From Eudorina sp. 2006-703-Eu-15 (Eukaryota > Chlorophyta > Chlorophyceae > Chlamydomonadales > Volvocaceae), in assembly GCA_003117195.1 (NCBI GenBank), contig BDSI01000022.1:254103-318102 (forward strand): DNA of 64,000 nucleotides. The letters are read 5' to 3'. Positions 35,832 through 47,197 of this stretch are shown here, one piece after another (the first letter of the stretch is position 1; each line of letters starts with the position of its first letter). The translations under genes were made by a program, and so were the position numbers. The notes under the pieces were generated by a model. That model was not told the origin of the DNA and did not search any database. It was given only the letters and a program-made list of their open reading frames with translations.

Positions 35832-35992
35832 CTTTTTTTTTTTTTCTGAGAGGGACGTTACAAGGACAAAGGGACGGAAGCAGACCAAGCAGCAAGCCGG
35901 GAAGAAGGCCAGACGGCAAGCAAAGACCACCACACCGCAACCGAGCCCCAGAGGCACCAACCAGAAGGAAAGGGAACCAAGCAACGCCAACC
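35832..35992 (-). mobile_element. Third-layer LINE 3' end fragment (~160 bp)
   Basis: Poly(T) then CTGAGAGGGACG and about 145 bp of 3' UTR, ending in CGCCAAC. The host resumes at CTACAACACTGG, with at most CCT duplicated. Confidence 0.85.
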
Positions 35993-37552
35993 TACAACAC
36001 TGGCCCCCCTAGACCCCAGCACCCTCGAGGCCCCCCCACAAAGCCGAACTGAAACCCCCTTGTGATGGGGCCCACCCCGCTGGCCCCACAGCTGCGGGCC
36101 CCACCCTGGCGGACACTGACATGCCTGACGTACCAGTGGCCGGCGATCCAGCTCCTGCAGCGCCGCAGCCAGCAGCACCGTCCGCTCCCGCGGCCCTCAG
36201 TGACAGGCCCGGGCCCCCTCGGCCCCCCAGTCTGGCTGATCAGGCCCGCTGGTGGCGTCGCCAGGGCCCTACCCCAGGGGAGCCCGACAACCCAGCTGCC
36301 CCAGCCGCCTTGGCCAGCCCCCTGCGGGCAGTCCTCACCTGTGTGCAGGCCGCAAATGACCGCCAGCGGTCAGTGTATCCCCGGGCGGGGGTTGGCCTTT
36401 CAATGGGTGATAGATACCCCGGCCCGGGGCCCCGACGGTGCCCGCCCCGACGGTGCCCAGACCCCGGCCCGGGAGCCTCCCGGTGCCCGTATGCTCGCCG
36501 GTGGGGGCACCCCACTGGCGGCGGCCCCCAGCAGCCCCGCCGGGCAGCCTGCCCCCACTGTGGCCCGCCCGCCACCACCAGGGCCGTCGGCCCCCCGGGG
36601 CCGGCGGCTGACGCCTGGGGTCCTGTCACGCCCAGCCAGCACCCGGGCGCCCCCCGGCCCCCAGCTGGCTGCCACCCCCAGCAGCTCTGTCAGCCCCGCC
36701 CGCCTCCCAGCCCCCGCTACTGCCAGCCCCGCCCCCCCGCCCCCCTGCCAACCCCCCAAGCGCCGGCTGCACACGGGGGCGGCCCGCCGGCAGCTGTCAC
36801 TGGTCCCCAGGCGCCCGAGGGTCCCCACAGCCCAGTGTACCCCTCCACCACCAGGCCCACATCAGCTCCGCCTTGTGATCGCCAGGGTCTCCCGCCACCA
36901 GGTGCCACAGTGCAGCCCAAGGGGGCGACCCCCCTGTCAGTGAGTGGGCCGCTGACCACCCATGAGGTAGCCCTCCTTCAAGCCAGCCTCCTGGCCGGCC
37001 CGACCTTTGGTGACTGGCAGCCCCCCGGGCCCGCGTTACTGGCCGGGTATCATGATGCCCTGGTCGATTACTTTGAGGCCTGCCCGCACCCAGCCGCTGC
37101 CAACCCCGTGGCGCGCACCCTCCTGGGCCGCTTCTTCTTCCAGCACCACCCTGCCCTGCCATCCCCGGAGGCCGCCGACCCCCGCCCCGTGGTCGCCACC
37201 TTCTGCCGTCGGGCCCTGCACCAGCTCGACTGCACCTCCACTGGGCCGCTAAGTGAACCGCAAGCTTCCCGCCTGCTGCTGGCCGCGAGCCGGCGGGACC
37301 TAGCGTGCAAACAGCGACCAGCCCCTGCGGACACCATCTTGCTGGCGGCGCTGGAGAGAGGGATGGCCGCCCATACCCACCATGTCAGCCAGGCCCCGTC
37401 CACAGCGGCGGCACTGCTGCAGCTGTACCGGCAGCACCTGTCATTCCTGGCCAAATACCTCACAGCCGTGGAAGCCCGCCCTGACCATGCGTTCCGCTTC
37501 AGCAAAGCTGTCATGGACCAGCTGCAGGCCCGCCTGGGCACCTCTGATAGGT

Positions 37553-39155
37553 AACCCCCGCCTCCTGGTGGGGGCCTCGTTTCCCGCCACACATGGTGTA
37601 CTCCCAGACTCGTGCCTTCAGCAGGCATGTGCTGCGGCCGTCAGTGCGGCGCTGGCTGCCAGCAAACCCTGCGACTTCGTCAACCAGGCCGTCCATGGCC
37701 AAGGCCGCTCCACCAGTGTCGTGCTGGGCTCCTGCCCTGGGCTTAGTGGTGAAAATGCTGTGGCAGCTCTGCTGCGCCAGCACCACCTCCCTGTTGTTGC
37801 TGGAGGGCTGCAACTTCAGGTGCTGGTCCAGCCGTTGTATGTGCCCCTGCGCCCGCACACCCACAAGCTAGTCATCACCGGGCTACCGGGCGCCTTTGCT
37901 CTGGAGGGCGTCTCAGGGGTCCTGCTCCACTGTGCGGGCCTGGTGGACTCCACGGCTGCTGGCGCCGACCTTGTGGCCGGCGAGCTCCTTGGGGACCCCC
38001 TGGCTCGGGGCGGCACGCCTGCCGGCAGCCTCCCTGACGCCTCCCACCTGGTGGCTTTCATTCAGGCCCCCGCATCAGACCCCGACCTGGGCCGCCTGCC
38101 CCGGGCGTTTCACATTGGAGAGCAGACGGTGCGCATCAGCATCATCGACCTGAGAAGTGTGTCAGGGGGCCCCGCCGCGGCCGGCCCCCGTGATGGGGCT
38201 CACCCCGCTGGCCCCACAGCTGCGGGCCCCGCCCTGGCAGACACTGACATGCCTGACGTACCGGTGGCCGGCGATCCAGCTCCGGCAGCGCCGCAGCCAG
38301 CAGCGCCGTCCGCTCCCGCGGCCCTCAGTGACAGGCCCGGGCCCCCTCGGCCCCCCAGTCTGGCTGATCAGGCCCGCTGGTGGCGTCGCCAGGGCCCTAC
38401 CCCGGGGGAGCCCGACATCCCAGCTGCCCCAGCCGCCTTGGCCAGCCCCCTGCAGGCAGTCCTCACCAGTGTGCAGGCCGCACATGACCGCCAGCGGTCA
38501 GTGTATCCCCGGGCGGGGGTTGGCCTTTCAATGGGTGATACCCCGGCCCGGGGCCCCGACGGTGCCCGCCCCGACGGTGCCCAGACCCCGGCCCGGGAGC
38601 CTCTCGGTGCCCGTATGCTCGCCGGTGGGGGCACCCCACTGGCGGCGGCCCCCAGCAGCCCCGCCGGGCAGCCTGCCCCCACTGTGGCCCGCCCGCAACC
38701 ACCAGGGACCGTCGGCCCCCCGGGGCCGGCGGCTGACGCCTGGGGTCCTGTCACACCCAGCCAGCACCCGGGGCGCCCCTGGCCCCCAGCTGGCTGCCAC
38801 CCCCAGCAGCTCTGTCAGCCCCGCCCGCCTCCCAGCCCCAGCTGCTACCAGCCCCGCCCCCGCCCCCCTGCCAACCCCCCAAGCGCCGGCTGCACACAGG
38901 GGCGGCCCGCCGGCAGCTGTCACTGGTCCCCAGGCGCCCGAGGGTCCCCACAGCCCAGTGTACCCCGCCACCACCAGGCCCACATCAGCTCCGCCTTGTG
39001 ATCGCCAGGGTCTCCCGCCACCAGGTGCCACAGTGCAGCCCAAGGGGGCGACCCCCCTGTCAGCGAGTGGGACGCTGACCACCCATGAGGTAGCCCTCCT
39101 TCAAGCCAGCCTCCTGGCCGGCCCCACCTTTGGTGACTGGCAGCCCCCCGGGCCC
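37553..39155 (+). pseudogene. LINE copy E2 ORF1, first part
   Basis: Nearly identical to copy E ORF1 but uninterrupted over the N half, giving a continuous frame from the RNA-binding-like segment through MPDVPVAGDPAPAAPQPAAP. The frame shifts in the Pro/Gly-rich part because a few bases present in copy E (GATAGATACCCC) are missing after GLSMGD. It stops at an insertion just after PPGP. Confidence 0.7.
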
Positions 39156-41987
39156 CCGTACCTGGCCAGCCTGGTGACATCCTTCCGGGCCTCACAGCCC
39201 TGCCGGCTGCCTTACCCTGAGGGCACTGACGCGCGGGCGCTGCTGCATGAGCCGCTGTACTACAATGCAGCCCTTCGGGACCCAGTGACAGGACAGCCAT
39301 TCCAGCCCCCCGGTATGCCTGAGGGCGGACCCATCGACGCACCGTGCACCGTGGCAGCCATGCGTGCAGCCCCAGCCCTGGCCCAGCGTGACCCCCAACT
39401 GCAGGCTGTGCTGGCTGCCGTGCCTCCAGACTGCCACCAGCTCCTGCCAGGTGGCCTCCTGACCGCAGAACTTCCTGAAGCAGCAAATTGGCAAGTGTCA
39501 CTGGACAGCAACTGGGTCCGCAGCCCGTCCGGAGCTCTACTGGCTGCCCTGCCCAGCGGCCGCCTCGTCACCCCTGAACCAACAGCGGCCGGGGCAGCGG
39601 CCCCTGAAGCGTGGCTGGCGGCCTGTGTCCTACCAGGCAAAAAGCCGCGCCGCTTCTGGTCCCTGGTGGAGCGGCTGGCGTACCAGGCTGCCCCACCGGC
39701 TGAGCGGCCGGCCTTGTGGCCAACCGAGAACCAGCTCCTGGGCCCCTGGAGCGAGGTGCAGTGCCACCCCCTCAGTCATGGCCACGGCGCCCTGCCACTG
39801 GTACACTACACAGTCTGCGAAACTCGCCGCCGTCTCACAGCTGCACGCCTGGCTTTGGGAGACCACGGCCCAGGACCCCTGACGCCCGCTGCGTGGCCTA
39901 CACTCCCGGGTAATCGCAGTGCACTCACAGTCCTGGAGGAGGAATGGAGACGGCAGCATGCAGCCAACCGGGCCCCCAGCCATAGCAGCTGGTTCAGGAT
40001 GCACCCAGTCCAGCCTGCAGCCTGGATGCGGCCACGTTGCAACCCACTCTCCCCATTCACAGCCAGTGTCACTCAGCTGCCGGCAACTCAGCGGCGTCCT
40101 CACAGCCGGGGGGACCCAGGGGCAGGCCCCTCGACAGCTGGGCCATCTACCTTCATCAACCACCACCCCGCAGGGCCGCTGCAAGGGAGCCCGCCGGACC
40201 TACCAGATCAGCTGGCCCCGTGGACCCACCCGCCCCGCCGGACCCACCTGACCTGCCAGACCCACCTGACCCGCCTGAACCGCCAGACCCGCCGGGCTTG
40301 GGTGCACCCACGGCGGCCCAGAAGCACAAGACCTGGCAGCGGCTGTGGGACAGCCCGGCCAGCAACCGGGCCAAGGCCCTGGTGTGGCGGCTGCACCATG
40401 CACGGCTCCCGTGCGGCCTGTACCTAGCAACAAAAGGCCGGCCAGACCGCGCCGCCTGCAGCCACCCACCCTGTCAACAGCCACAGCAGCAGCCACAGCA
40501 GCAGCAGCCACGGCGATGGCGGCCAGAACCGTGCCTGGACAGCTTGACCCACATCTTTGTGGCCTGCCCGGCGTACCAGGGTGCTCGTGAGTGGCTGGTG
40601 GCTCTCTGGGGGGCCATCACCGGGGGGCCCGGCCCCCAATGATGAGCGTTGAACTGCTGCTGGGAGACTGGGCCGCCGCCTGGGGCCAGTACCCAACCAT
40701 CCCGGGCCTGCAAACCCTCTGGACCGCCCTTCGGGCCACCTGGCTGTGGGCCGTCTGGTGCCACCACCAAGCCGCTGACACCGAGCCCTGCCCCTCTGAA
40801 GCGGTCGTCACCCAGGTGGTCAGCGAGCTCCAACGGCTCATGTGGGCGCATTTCCGGATGGCAGCGTTGCCCGACGACACCATGGCTGGGTTGCCACTCT
40901 CACACATCACCGCCCAGCTGAAGACAGCTCCGCTGGACGCCTTCGAAGCCTCGTGGGCGCATGAAGGTGTCCTGTGCTCTGTCGAGCGTGCCGAAGGGCA
41001 GGCACCCAGGCTGCGGGTCCATCTGTCCCTGGCCCACCCTGTGCCAGCCCCACAGGCTGCCGCCGCAGTAATGTCAGATTAGCTTCAGCTCGCAGCTACA
41101 GCTACAGCATCAGCTCAGCCCAGCTCCAGGGGGTTTTGTTGTGTGAGCCGTTTCCGGTTTGTGTAGGGCAGTAGTGAAAGGGGGGTTCTTTTCGGCTTTG
41201 TGGGGGGGCCTCGAGGGTGCTGGGGTCTAGGGGGGCCAGTGTTGTAGGGGTGAGGGCCTCCAGGGTTGGGTTGGCGAGGGAGGGGTGTGCCTGCTTGCTG
41301 CGCCCCGCAGGGTACCAGCCCTAGACGTTTCCCTTGCTCGTGGCGTGCTCGTGCTCTGCCGGGCCGGCGTCTGTTGGCGTGGCTGGTGGAGCGGCGCCCT
41401 GTTGTGCGGCCCTGCGGTGTGCTCGTGCTCGAGACCCTACCGAGCGGCACCCGGGTTCAGCCGTGACGTGCTTGGCGCCTTGGTGTGCTCGTGCCCTGGC
41501 CTCCTGTGCCTTGGGCGGCACCTCGTTGCTTTTGGGTTCGCGCGAGCCTGGGGGGTCTGTTTTTGGGGGTGGGGGGTTTGGGTTCCTTCGGTTGGGCGGT
41601 CTGGTGTGTCTCCTTCTGTTGGGAGTTCCGGTGTTCCCTGGGGCTGCTGCAGGTTGTTGCTTCCGTTTGTTTGCTTTGTGTCTTCTGTGGCTGCTGCAGT
41701 TGGGTGTTGCCCTGCTTCTTTGGGTAGTGTTTGCCTCGTTGCTGTGTTCTGGTTTTGTAGCTGTTTTTCTTCTCTTTTTTTGTCTTTTGTTGTTTGTTGG
41801 TGGGTGGGTCGTCTTTGGCCTTCCGTCTCGCCTGTTGGCCTGGAGTAGGAGGTGCGGCCTTGTTGTGCCGTTTTGCCGCTTTGGGAGCTTTTCTCTCCCT
41901 CTGCCACCCTGTCCCTGTCCCCGTCCTGTCTGTGAGGTTGGCGTTGCTTGGTTCCCTTTCCTTCTGGTTGGTGCCTCTGGGGCTCGG
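39156..41987 (+). mobile_element. LINE copy H: ORF2 C-terminal domain and most of the 3' UTR
   Basis: Starts at PPYLASLVTSFRASQP and runs in one frame through the C-terminal domain to about 40220, then with a frame change to the stop at 41080-41082. The 3' UTR follows to 41987, where it abuts an inverted segment with no poly(A). It therefore lacks its own normal 3' end here. Confidence 0.8.
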
Positions 41988-42810
41988 CACAACAAGGCCG
42001 CACCTCCTACTCCAGGCCACCAGGCGAGACGGAAGGCCAAAGACGACCCACCCACCAACAAACAACAAAAAACAAAAAAAAGAAAAGAAAAAACAGCTAC
42101 AAAACCAGAACACAGCAACGAGGCAAACACTACCCAAAGAAGCAGGGCAACACCCAACTGCAGCAGCTACAGAAGACACAAAGCAAACAACGGAAGCAAC
42201 AACCTGCAGCAGCCCCAGAGAACACCGGAACTCTCAACAGAAGGAGACACACCAGACCGCCCAACAGAAGGAACCCAAACCCCCCACCCCCAAAAACAGA
42301 CCCCCCAGGCTCGCACGAACCCAAAAGCACCGAGGTGCCGCCCAAGGCACAGGAGGCCAGGGCACGAGCACACCAAGGCGCCAAGCACGTCACGGCCGAA
42401 CCCGGGTGCCGCTCGGTAGGGTCTCGAGCACGAGCACACCGCAGGGCCGCACAACAGGGCGCCGCTCCACCAGCCACGCCAACAGACGCCGGCCCGGCAG
42501 AGCACGAGCACGCCACGAGCAAGGGAAACGTCCAGGGCTGGTACCCTGTGGGGCGCAGCAAGCAGGAACACCCCTCCCTCGCCAACCCAACACTGGAGGC
42601 CCTTACCCCTACAACACTGGCCCCCCTAGACCCCAGCACCCTCGAGGCCCCCCCACAAAGCCGAACTGAAACCCCCTGTCACTTCTGCCCTACACAAACC
42701 GGAAACTGCTCACACAACAAACCCCCCTGAGCTGGGCTGAGCTGATGCTGTAGCTGTAGCTGCGAGCTGAAAACTAATCTGACATTACTGCGGCGGCAGC
42801 CTGTGGGGCT
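41988..42810 (-). mobile_element. Inverted LINE 3' UTR segment without poly(T)
   Basis: Minus-oriented 3' UTR plus about 30 nt of ORF2 end. It is joined head-on to copy H on the left and to a plus-strand 3' end (42811-43014, with poly(A)) on the right. An inverted 5' part followed by a direct 3' part is the product expected from twin priming of an L1-type element. Confidence 0.75.
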
Positions 42811-43014
42811 GTCCCTCTGCCGCCCTGTCCCTGTCCCCGTCCTGTCTGTGAGGTTGGCGTTGCTTGGTTCCCTTTCCTTCTGGTTGGTGCCTCTGGGGCT
42901 CGGTTGCGGTGTGGTGGTCTTTGCTTGCCGTCTGGCCTTCTTCCCGGCTTGCTGCTTGGTCTGCTTCCGTCCCTTTGTCCTTGTAACGTCCCTCTCAGAA
43001 AAAAAAAAAAAAAA
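42811..43014 (+). mobile_element. LINE 3' end with poly(A), partner of the inverted segment
   Basis: Starts TCCCTCTGCCGCCC, repeats the last ~90 bp of copy H, and ends TCTCAG plus A16. Copy E2 ORF1 resumes at 43015 with CTGGCCGGG. Confidence 0.8.
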
Positions 43015-43575
43015 CTGGCCGGGTATCATGATGCCCTGGTCGATTATTTTGAGGCCTGTCCGCACCCAGCAGCTGCCAACCCCGTGGCGCGCACCCTCCT
43101 GGGCCGCTTCTTCCTCCAGCACCACCCTGCCCTGCCATCCCCGGAGGCCGCCGACCCCCGCCCCGTGGTCGCCACCTTCTGCCGTCGGGCCCTGCACCAG
43201 CTCGACTGCACCTCCACTGGGCCGCTAAGTGAACCGCAAGCTTCCCGCCTGCTGCTGGCCGCGAGCCGGCGGGACCTAGCATGCAAACAGCGACCAGCCC
43301 CTGCGGACACCATCTTGCTGGCGGCGCTGGAGAGAGGGATGGCCGCCCATACCCACCATGTCAGCCAGGCCCCGTCCACAGCGGCGGCACTGCTGCAGCT
43401 GTACCGGCAGCACCTGTCTTTCCTGGCCAAATACCTCAAAGCCGTGGAAGCCAGCCCTGACCATGCATTCCGCTTCAGCAAAGCTGTCATGGACCAGCTG
43501 CAGGCCCGCCTGGGCACCTCTGATAGCCGCGGTGGCCGCCCGACACGCAGGGCGGGCCGCGGCGGGCCACAATGA
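43015..43575 (+). pseudogene. LINE copy E2 ORF1, second part; stop overlaps ORF2 start
   Basis: Encodes the helical C-end of ORF1 and finishes LGTSDSRGGRPTRRAGRGG..., with an Arg/Gly-rich tail. The stop TGA at 43573-43575 overlaps the ORF2 ATG at 43572 (ATGA). Confidence 0.8.
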
Positions 43576-46366
43576 GCCGCCAGCCTCGTGCGCCCACCCT
43601 CCGGCTGCTGACAGTCAACGTCAACGGCTTGAAGGGGGAGCGCACACCCCGGCTGCTCTGCTATTTGAAGCAGGTAGCCCGCAACCCGGATGTCACGTTT
43701 GTCCAGGAAGCCAAACTGGGCAGCAAGGAGGATCTGCAGGCAGCACTGCAGCGGGGGGAGGGCCCGGGCGCGCCGTGGAAAGGCCGGTGGGCGTACAGCC
43801 CGGGCAGTGCTCACAGCCGGGGCACAGCCATCCTGGTTCGCCCCGGGCTGGCCTTACCTGGCCTCGTGCAACAAGGCTCCAAACAGGACGACGCTGGCCG
43901 TGTCGTCTGCTGGGACTGGGACGTCCTGCACCTTCGGCTGCGGCTCCTCAGTGTGTATGCCCCGCCAGCAGCAGCCGAAAAGCCAGACTTCTTCACAGGA
44001 CTGCAGCCATACTTGGACACCGACCGCCACGTCATACTTGGGGGCGACCTCAACTGCACTCTGGGCCCATCGGAGGAAGCCGAACTGTCTCGTAACAGGG
44101 CGGCCGGCCGGCAGCAGCTCCAGCACCTTATCTCCGCTGCAGACCTGGTGGACCCCTGGCCCGCGGGTCGGCCCGACCGTGGCTACACTTATCCAGCCGC
44201 CGCCAACCGGGCGGCCACCGCCCGCCTGGATCGCTGGCTGATCAGCCGGCCACTGGCTGCATATGTGGCCCACATACAGCTTGCCCGGGGGCGCCCGGTG
44301 ACCATCATGGTGTCCTGCTCGAGCTGGCGCTGCCTGGCCTGCCCCCACTCGGCCGCAGCGGCTGGATGTTTCCCACCTATCTCCTCTACCATCCCAGCCT
44401 GCTGCCGCGCCTTAAGGCTGCGGTCCAGTCCGAGCTCCAGGCGGCCCAGCAACGTGTTCCCCCGTGGATGCCAGGGAAACTTGGGAGTGGGTCAAAGGCC
44501 GGCTGCAGCTGGTGGCTGACCAGCTCCACCGCCAGCATCTCCGCGAGCAAGTGGCCGGCCTTCGTGCTGCACAGCAGGCCGCAGCCGCAGCTCTGGCGGC
44601 CCAGCATGGCAGTGCCCCTGGCTCTCCTGTTAGCCTGGACGCCGCTCGTGCCTGCAAGCAGCTGGCTGACAGTGTGGCCCAGGCCTCAACCCGCCGCAAT
44701 GCCGCCCTGGATGCCGCCTACACCCGGCATGGAGACAAAGGCACCGGCTGGTTCCACCAGCTCGGCCGGGAGGCTAAGGTCAGGGAACCCATCACCCACC
44801 TGCTCGCCCCAGGGCAGTCCCCCTGACCAGCGCGAATGCCGGTGAGACCATCACCACGGCCGCCCACGCCATGTACAGCAGTGACAGCCCCACGGGCCTG
44901 TTCCGAGTTGGGGAGGTGGACCCCGCTGCCCAGGACCTGCTACTCAGCCACCTTCGCCGGCGACTGCCAGACGACCTGCGGGACAGCTCTGATGGCGCAG
45001 GGGCCCAGGGGGAACTCCAGTTGGAGGAACTCATGGTGGCCCTGGCTTCATGCCAAAAAAAAAAATGGCAAGGCCCCGGGTTCGGATGGTGTCCCGTACG
45101 AGGTCTATCGTGTCCTGTGGGAGCAGCTGGGGCCGCCGCTCCTTGCAGCCGCCAATGAAGCCTTCCACCAGGGCTCCGTCGCCTCCGGGGCGGCCGCTGC
45201 TGCATCCCTGCCCCGCAGCTGGCGTGAAGGGATCATCTCTCTCATCTATAAGGGGAAGCGCCTGCCTCGGCCGGACCTCAGCAGCTACCGGCCCATCACC
45301 CTCCTGCAGTGTGACTACAAAATCGTCTGCAAGGTGGTCAGCAATCGCCTCCAGCCGGCCCTGGATTACCTGGTGGACCCGCTCCAAACAGCCTTTATCG
45401 CGGGGCGAGATATCCGGGACAACATCCTGTACCACCTGACCCTGGCTGAGCATGTGCAACAGTCCCAGCAATCCGCGGCCCTCCTCTTCCTGGACATTGA
45501 GAAAGCCTACGACCGGGTCCACCGCCCGTGGCTGTACCGAGTGGTGGAGTCCAAGGGATTTGGGCCCAACATGCAGCGGTGGATCCGCCTCCTCACGTCC
45601 GATGGGTCTTCCCGTGTTGTGGTCAACGGCCAGCTGTCCGCCCCGTTCCCGGTCCGGAACGGCCTCGAGCAGGGCAGCACCCTGTCGCCCGTCCTCTGGG
45701 TCCTGCAGCTTGAGCCACTCACGGCGTACCTGCACCATCTATGCGCCTCAGGCCAGCTACGCACGCCCACCCTCCCCAGTGGACAGCCTGCACCGCCCGT
45801 GTCGCACCATGCTGACGATACTGTCCTCACGGTCCGGGACGTTGACGAGGACGGCCCCGTCGCCAAAGCAGCGGTCCAGCTCTTCTGCCGGGCCAGTAAC
45901 GCCAAGGAGAATGCCAGCAAAAGCAAGGGGCTGGTGCTCGGCACCCACCGTGTGGTCTGGGGTGTGAATGAGGCAACGGGCGCCAAATTCCCTCTCCCTG
46001 GGGAGGAGCCGCCCCGCCACCTTGGGGTCCCGCTCACCACTGACACCACCCTGGCGGCCAACCTGTGCTACGCCAGCCGTATCCAACGGCTGAACAACAT
46101 CGGGCAGGTGTGGCGGCGGCATGGCCTCAGCTTCGTTGGCAGGGTCCACGTGGCCAAGCAGGTATTGGGCAATGCCCTTGCCTTCCACTTCTCCTTTGTC
46201 CAGCCCTCCCCACCCCAGCTGGCAGCGCTGCGGAAGTGCATCGACGGCTTCACAGCCTGGTCGTTGCTGCCTGAAGATGCTACCCTGGTGTGCAATGGTC
46301 GTGCACTGCTGAAGCCGGATCCAGTGGTGGCATGCCAAGACCACGAGTGTGGCGGGGTTGGTCACA
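43572..46366 (+). pseudogene. LINE copy E2 ORF2: APE endonuclease and reverse transcriptase, frameshifted
   Basis: Starts MSRQPRAPTLRLLTVNVNGL. Endonuclease motifs: NVNGL (residue ~15), FVQEAKLG (catalytic Glu ~46), VILGGDLNCTLG (Asp ~159, Asn ~161), RLDRWL (Asp ~220). A frame break near 44285 hits just before the expected SDH-like motif, further breaks follow at about 44463 and 44820, and an 11-A tract sits at 45055. RT motifs downstream are intact: PGSDGVPYE, SSYRPITLLQ, AALLFLDIEKAYDRVH (first Asp), RNGLEQGSTLSP and HHADDTVL (catalytic Asp pair). The C-terminal domain is deleted. This is the only copy here with the ORF2 N-terminus, so it defines the start of the protein. Confidence 0.85.
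45055..45065. repeat. Bare A11 tract inserted in the RT coding sequence
   Basis: Other copies read ATGCCAGAATGGCAAGG; here it is ATGCC, A11, TGGCAAGG. No LINE sequence comes with the tract. It may be a poly(A)-only insertion or an error. Confidence 0.6.
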
Positions 46367-47197
46367 TTGTTGGGTTGGCGAGGGAGGGGTGTGCCTGCTT
46401 GCTGCGCCCCGCAGGGTACCAGCCCTGGACGTTCCCCTTGCTCGTGGCGTGCTCGTGCTCTGCCGGGCCGGCGTCTGTTGGCGTGGCTGGCAGAGCGGCG
46501 CCCTGTTGTGCGGCCCTGCGGTGTGCTCGTGCTCGAGACCCTACCGAGCGGCACCCGGGTTCAGCCGTGACGTGCTTGGCGCCTTGGTGTGCTCGTGCCC
46601 TGGCCTCCTGTGCCTTGGGCGGCACCTCGGTGCTTTTGGGTTCGTGCGAGCCTGGGGGGTCTGTTTTTGGGGGGTGGGGGGTTTGGGTTCCTTCTGTTGG
46701 GCGGTCTGGTGTGTCTCCTTCTGTTGAGAGTTCCGGTGTTCTCTGGGGCTGCTGCAGGTTGTTGCTTCCGTTGTTTGCTTTGTGTCTTCTGTGGCTGCTG
46801 CAGTTGGGTGTTGCCCTGCTTCTTTGGGTAGTGTTTGCCTCGTTGCTGTGTTCTGGTTTTGTAGCTGTTTTTCTTTTTTTTTTTTTTTTTTGTTGTTTGT
46901 TGGTGGGTGGGTCGTCTTTGGCCTTCTGTCTCGCCTGGTGGCCTGGAGTAGGAGGTGCGGCCTTGTTGTGCCGTTTTGCCGCATTGGGAGCTTTTCTCTC
47001 CCTCTGCCGCCCTGTCCCTGTCCCCGTCCTGTCTGTGAGGTTGGCGTTGCTTGGTTCCCTTTCCTTCTGGTTGGTGCCTCTGGGGCTCGGTTGCGGTGTG
47101 GTGGTCTTTGCTTGCCGTCTGGCCTTCTTCCCGGCTTGCTGCTTGGTCTGCTTCCGTCCCTTTGTCCTTGTAACGTCCCTCTCAGAAAAAAAACAAA
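46367..47197 (+). mobile_element. 3' UTR of LINE copy E2 after an internal deletion
   Basis: Begins in the 3' UTR at TTGGGTTGGCGAGGG directly after RT codons and ends in a poly(A) interrupted by one C. The same orientation as the upstream ORF2 and the TTG overlap favour a deletion within one element over a new insertion. Confidence 0.65.

Larger units (their letters stand above)
34620..36060 (-). mobile_element. LINE 3' UTR copy G with two further insertions inside
   Basis: A minus-strand 3' UTR inserted into ORF1 of copy E, with target-site duplication TGTGAT at 34614-34619 and 36061-36066. It was itself hit twice: by a plus-strand 3' UTR piece (34789-35160, duplication ACAGGAC at 34782 and 35161) and by a minus-strand 3' end (35832-35992). 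That makes three layers of nesting in 1.4 kb. Confidence 0.9.
34016..37552 (+). pseudogene. LINE copy E ORF1 (Gag-like), interrupted 34620-36060
   Basis: ORF1 reads SCLQQACAAAVSAALAASKP, then FVNQAVHGQGRSTSVVLGS and LQVLVQPLYVPLRPHTHKLV, a beta-rich segment that may be the RNA-binding fold common in plant/algal L1 ORF1 proteins. After the insertion come a Pro/Ala/Gly-rich middle (MPDVPVAGDPAPAAPQPAAP...) and an alpha-helical C-end (LLQLYRQHLSFLAKYL, RFSKAVMDQLQARLGTSD). Such proteins coat element RNA. No in-frame ATG lies at the 5' end. It joins directly to copy E2 at 37553. Confidence 0.75.
37553..47197 (+). mobile_element. LINE copy E2: near-complete plus copy with one nested block and an internal deletion
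   Basis: Begins with the same CCCCGCCTCCTGG 5' terminus as copy E. ORF1 occupies 37553-39155 and 43015-43575, and ORF2 begins at 43572. At 46367 the RT jumps straight into the 3' UTR through a TTG microhomology, deleting the ORF2 C-terminus. The copy ends with TCTCAG, A8, C, A7 at 47182-47197. The block 39156-43014 is a later insertion. Confidence 0.75.

Noticed and set aside
33198..35849. Very long plus-strand open frame (~880 codons) through LINE 3' UTR and ORF1
   Set aside because: It crosses poly(A) tails, target-site duplications and oppositely oriented insertions. The Cys/Leu/Val-rich part is the translated 3' UTR, which is open in several frames because of its base composition.
46367..47197. 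Separate nested LINE insertion
   Set aside because: No target-site duplication; same orientation as the upstream ORF2 and a TTG overlap fit an internal deletion better. Not fully excluded.
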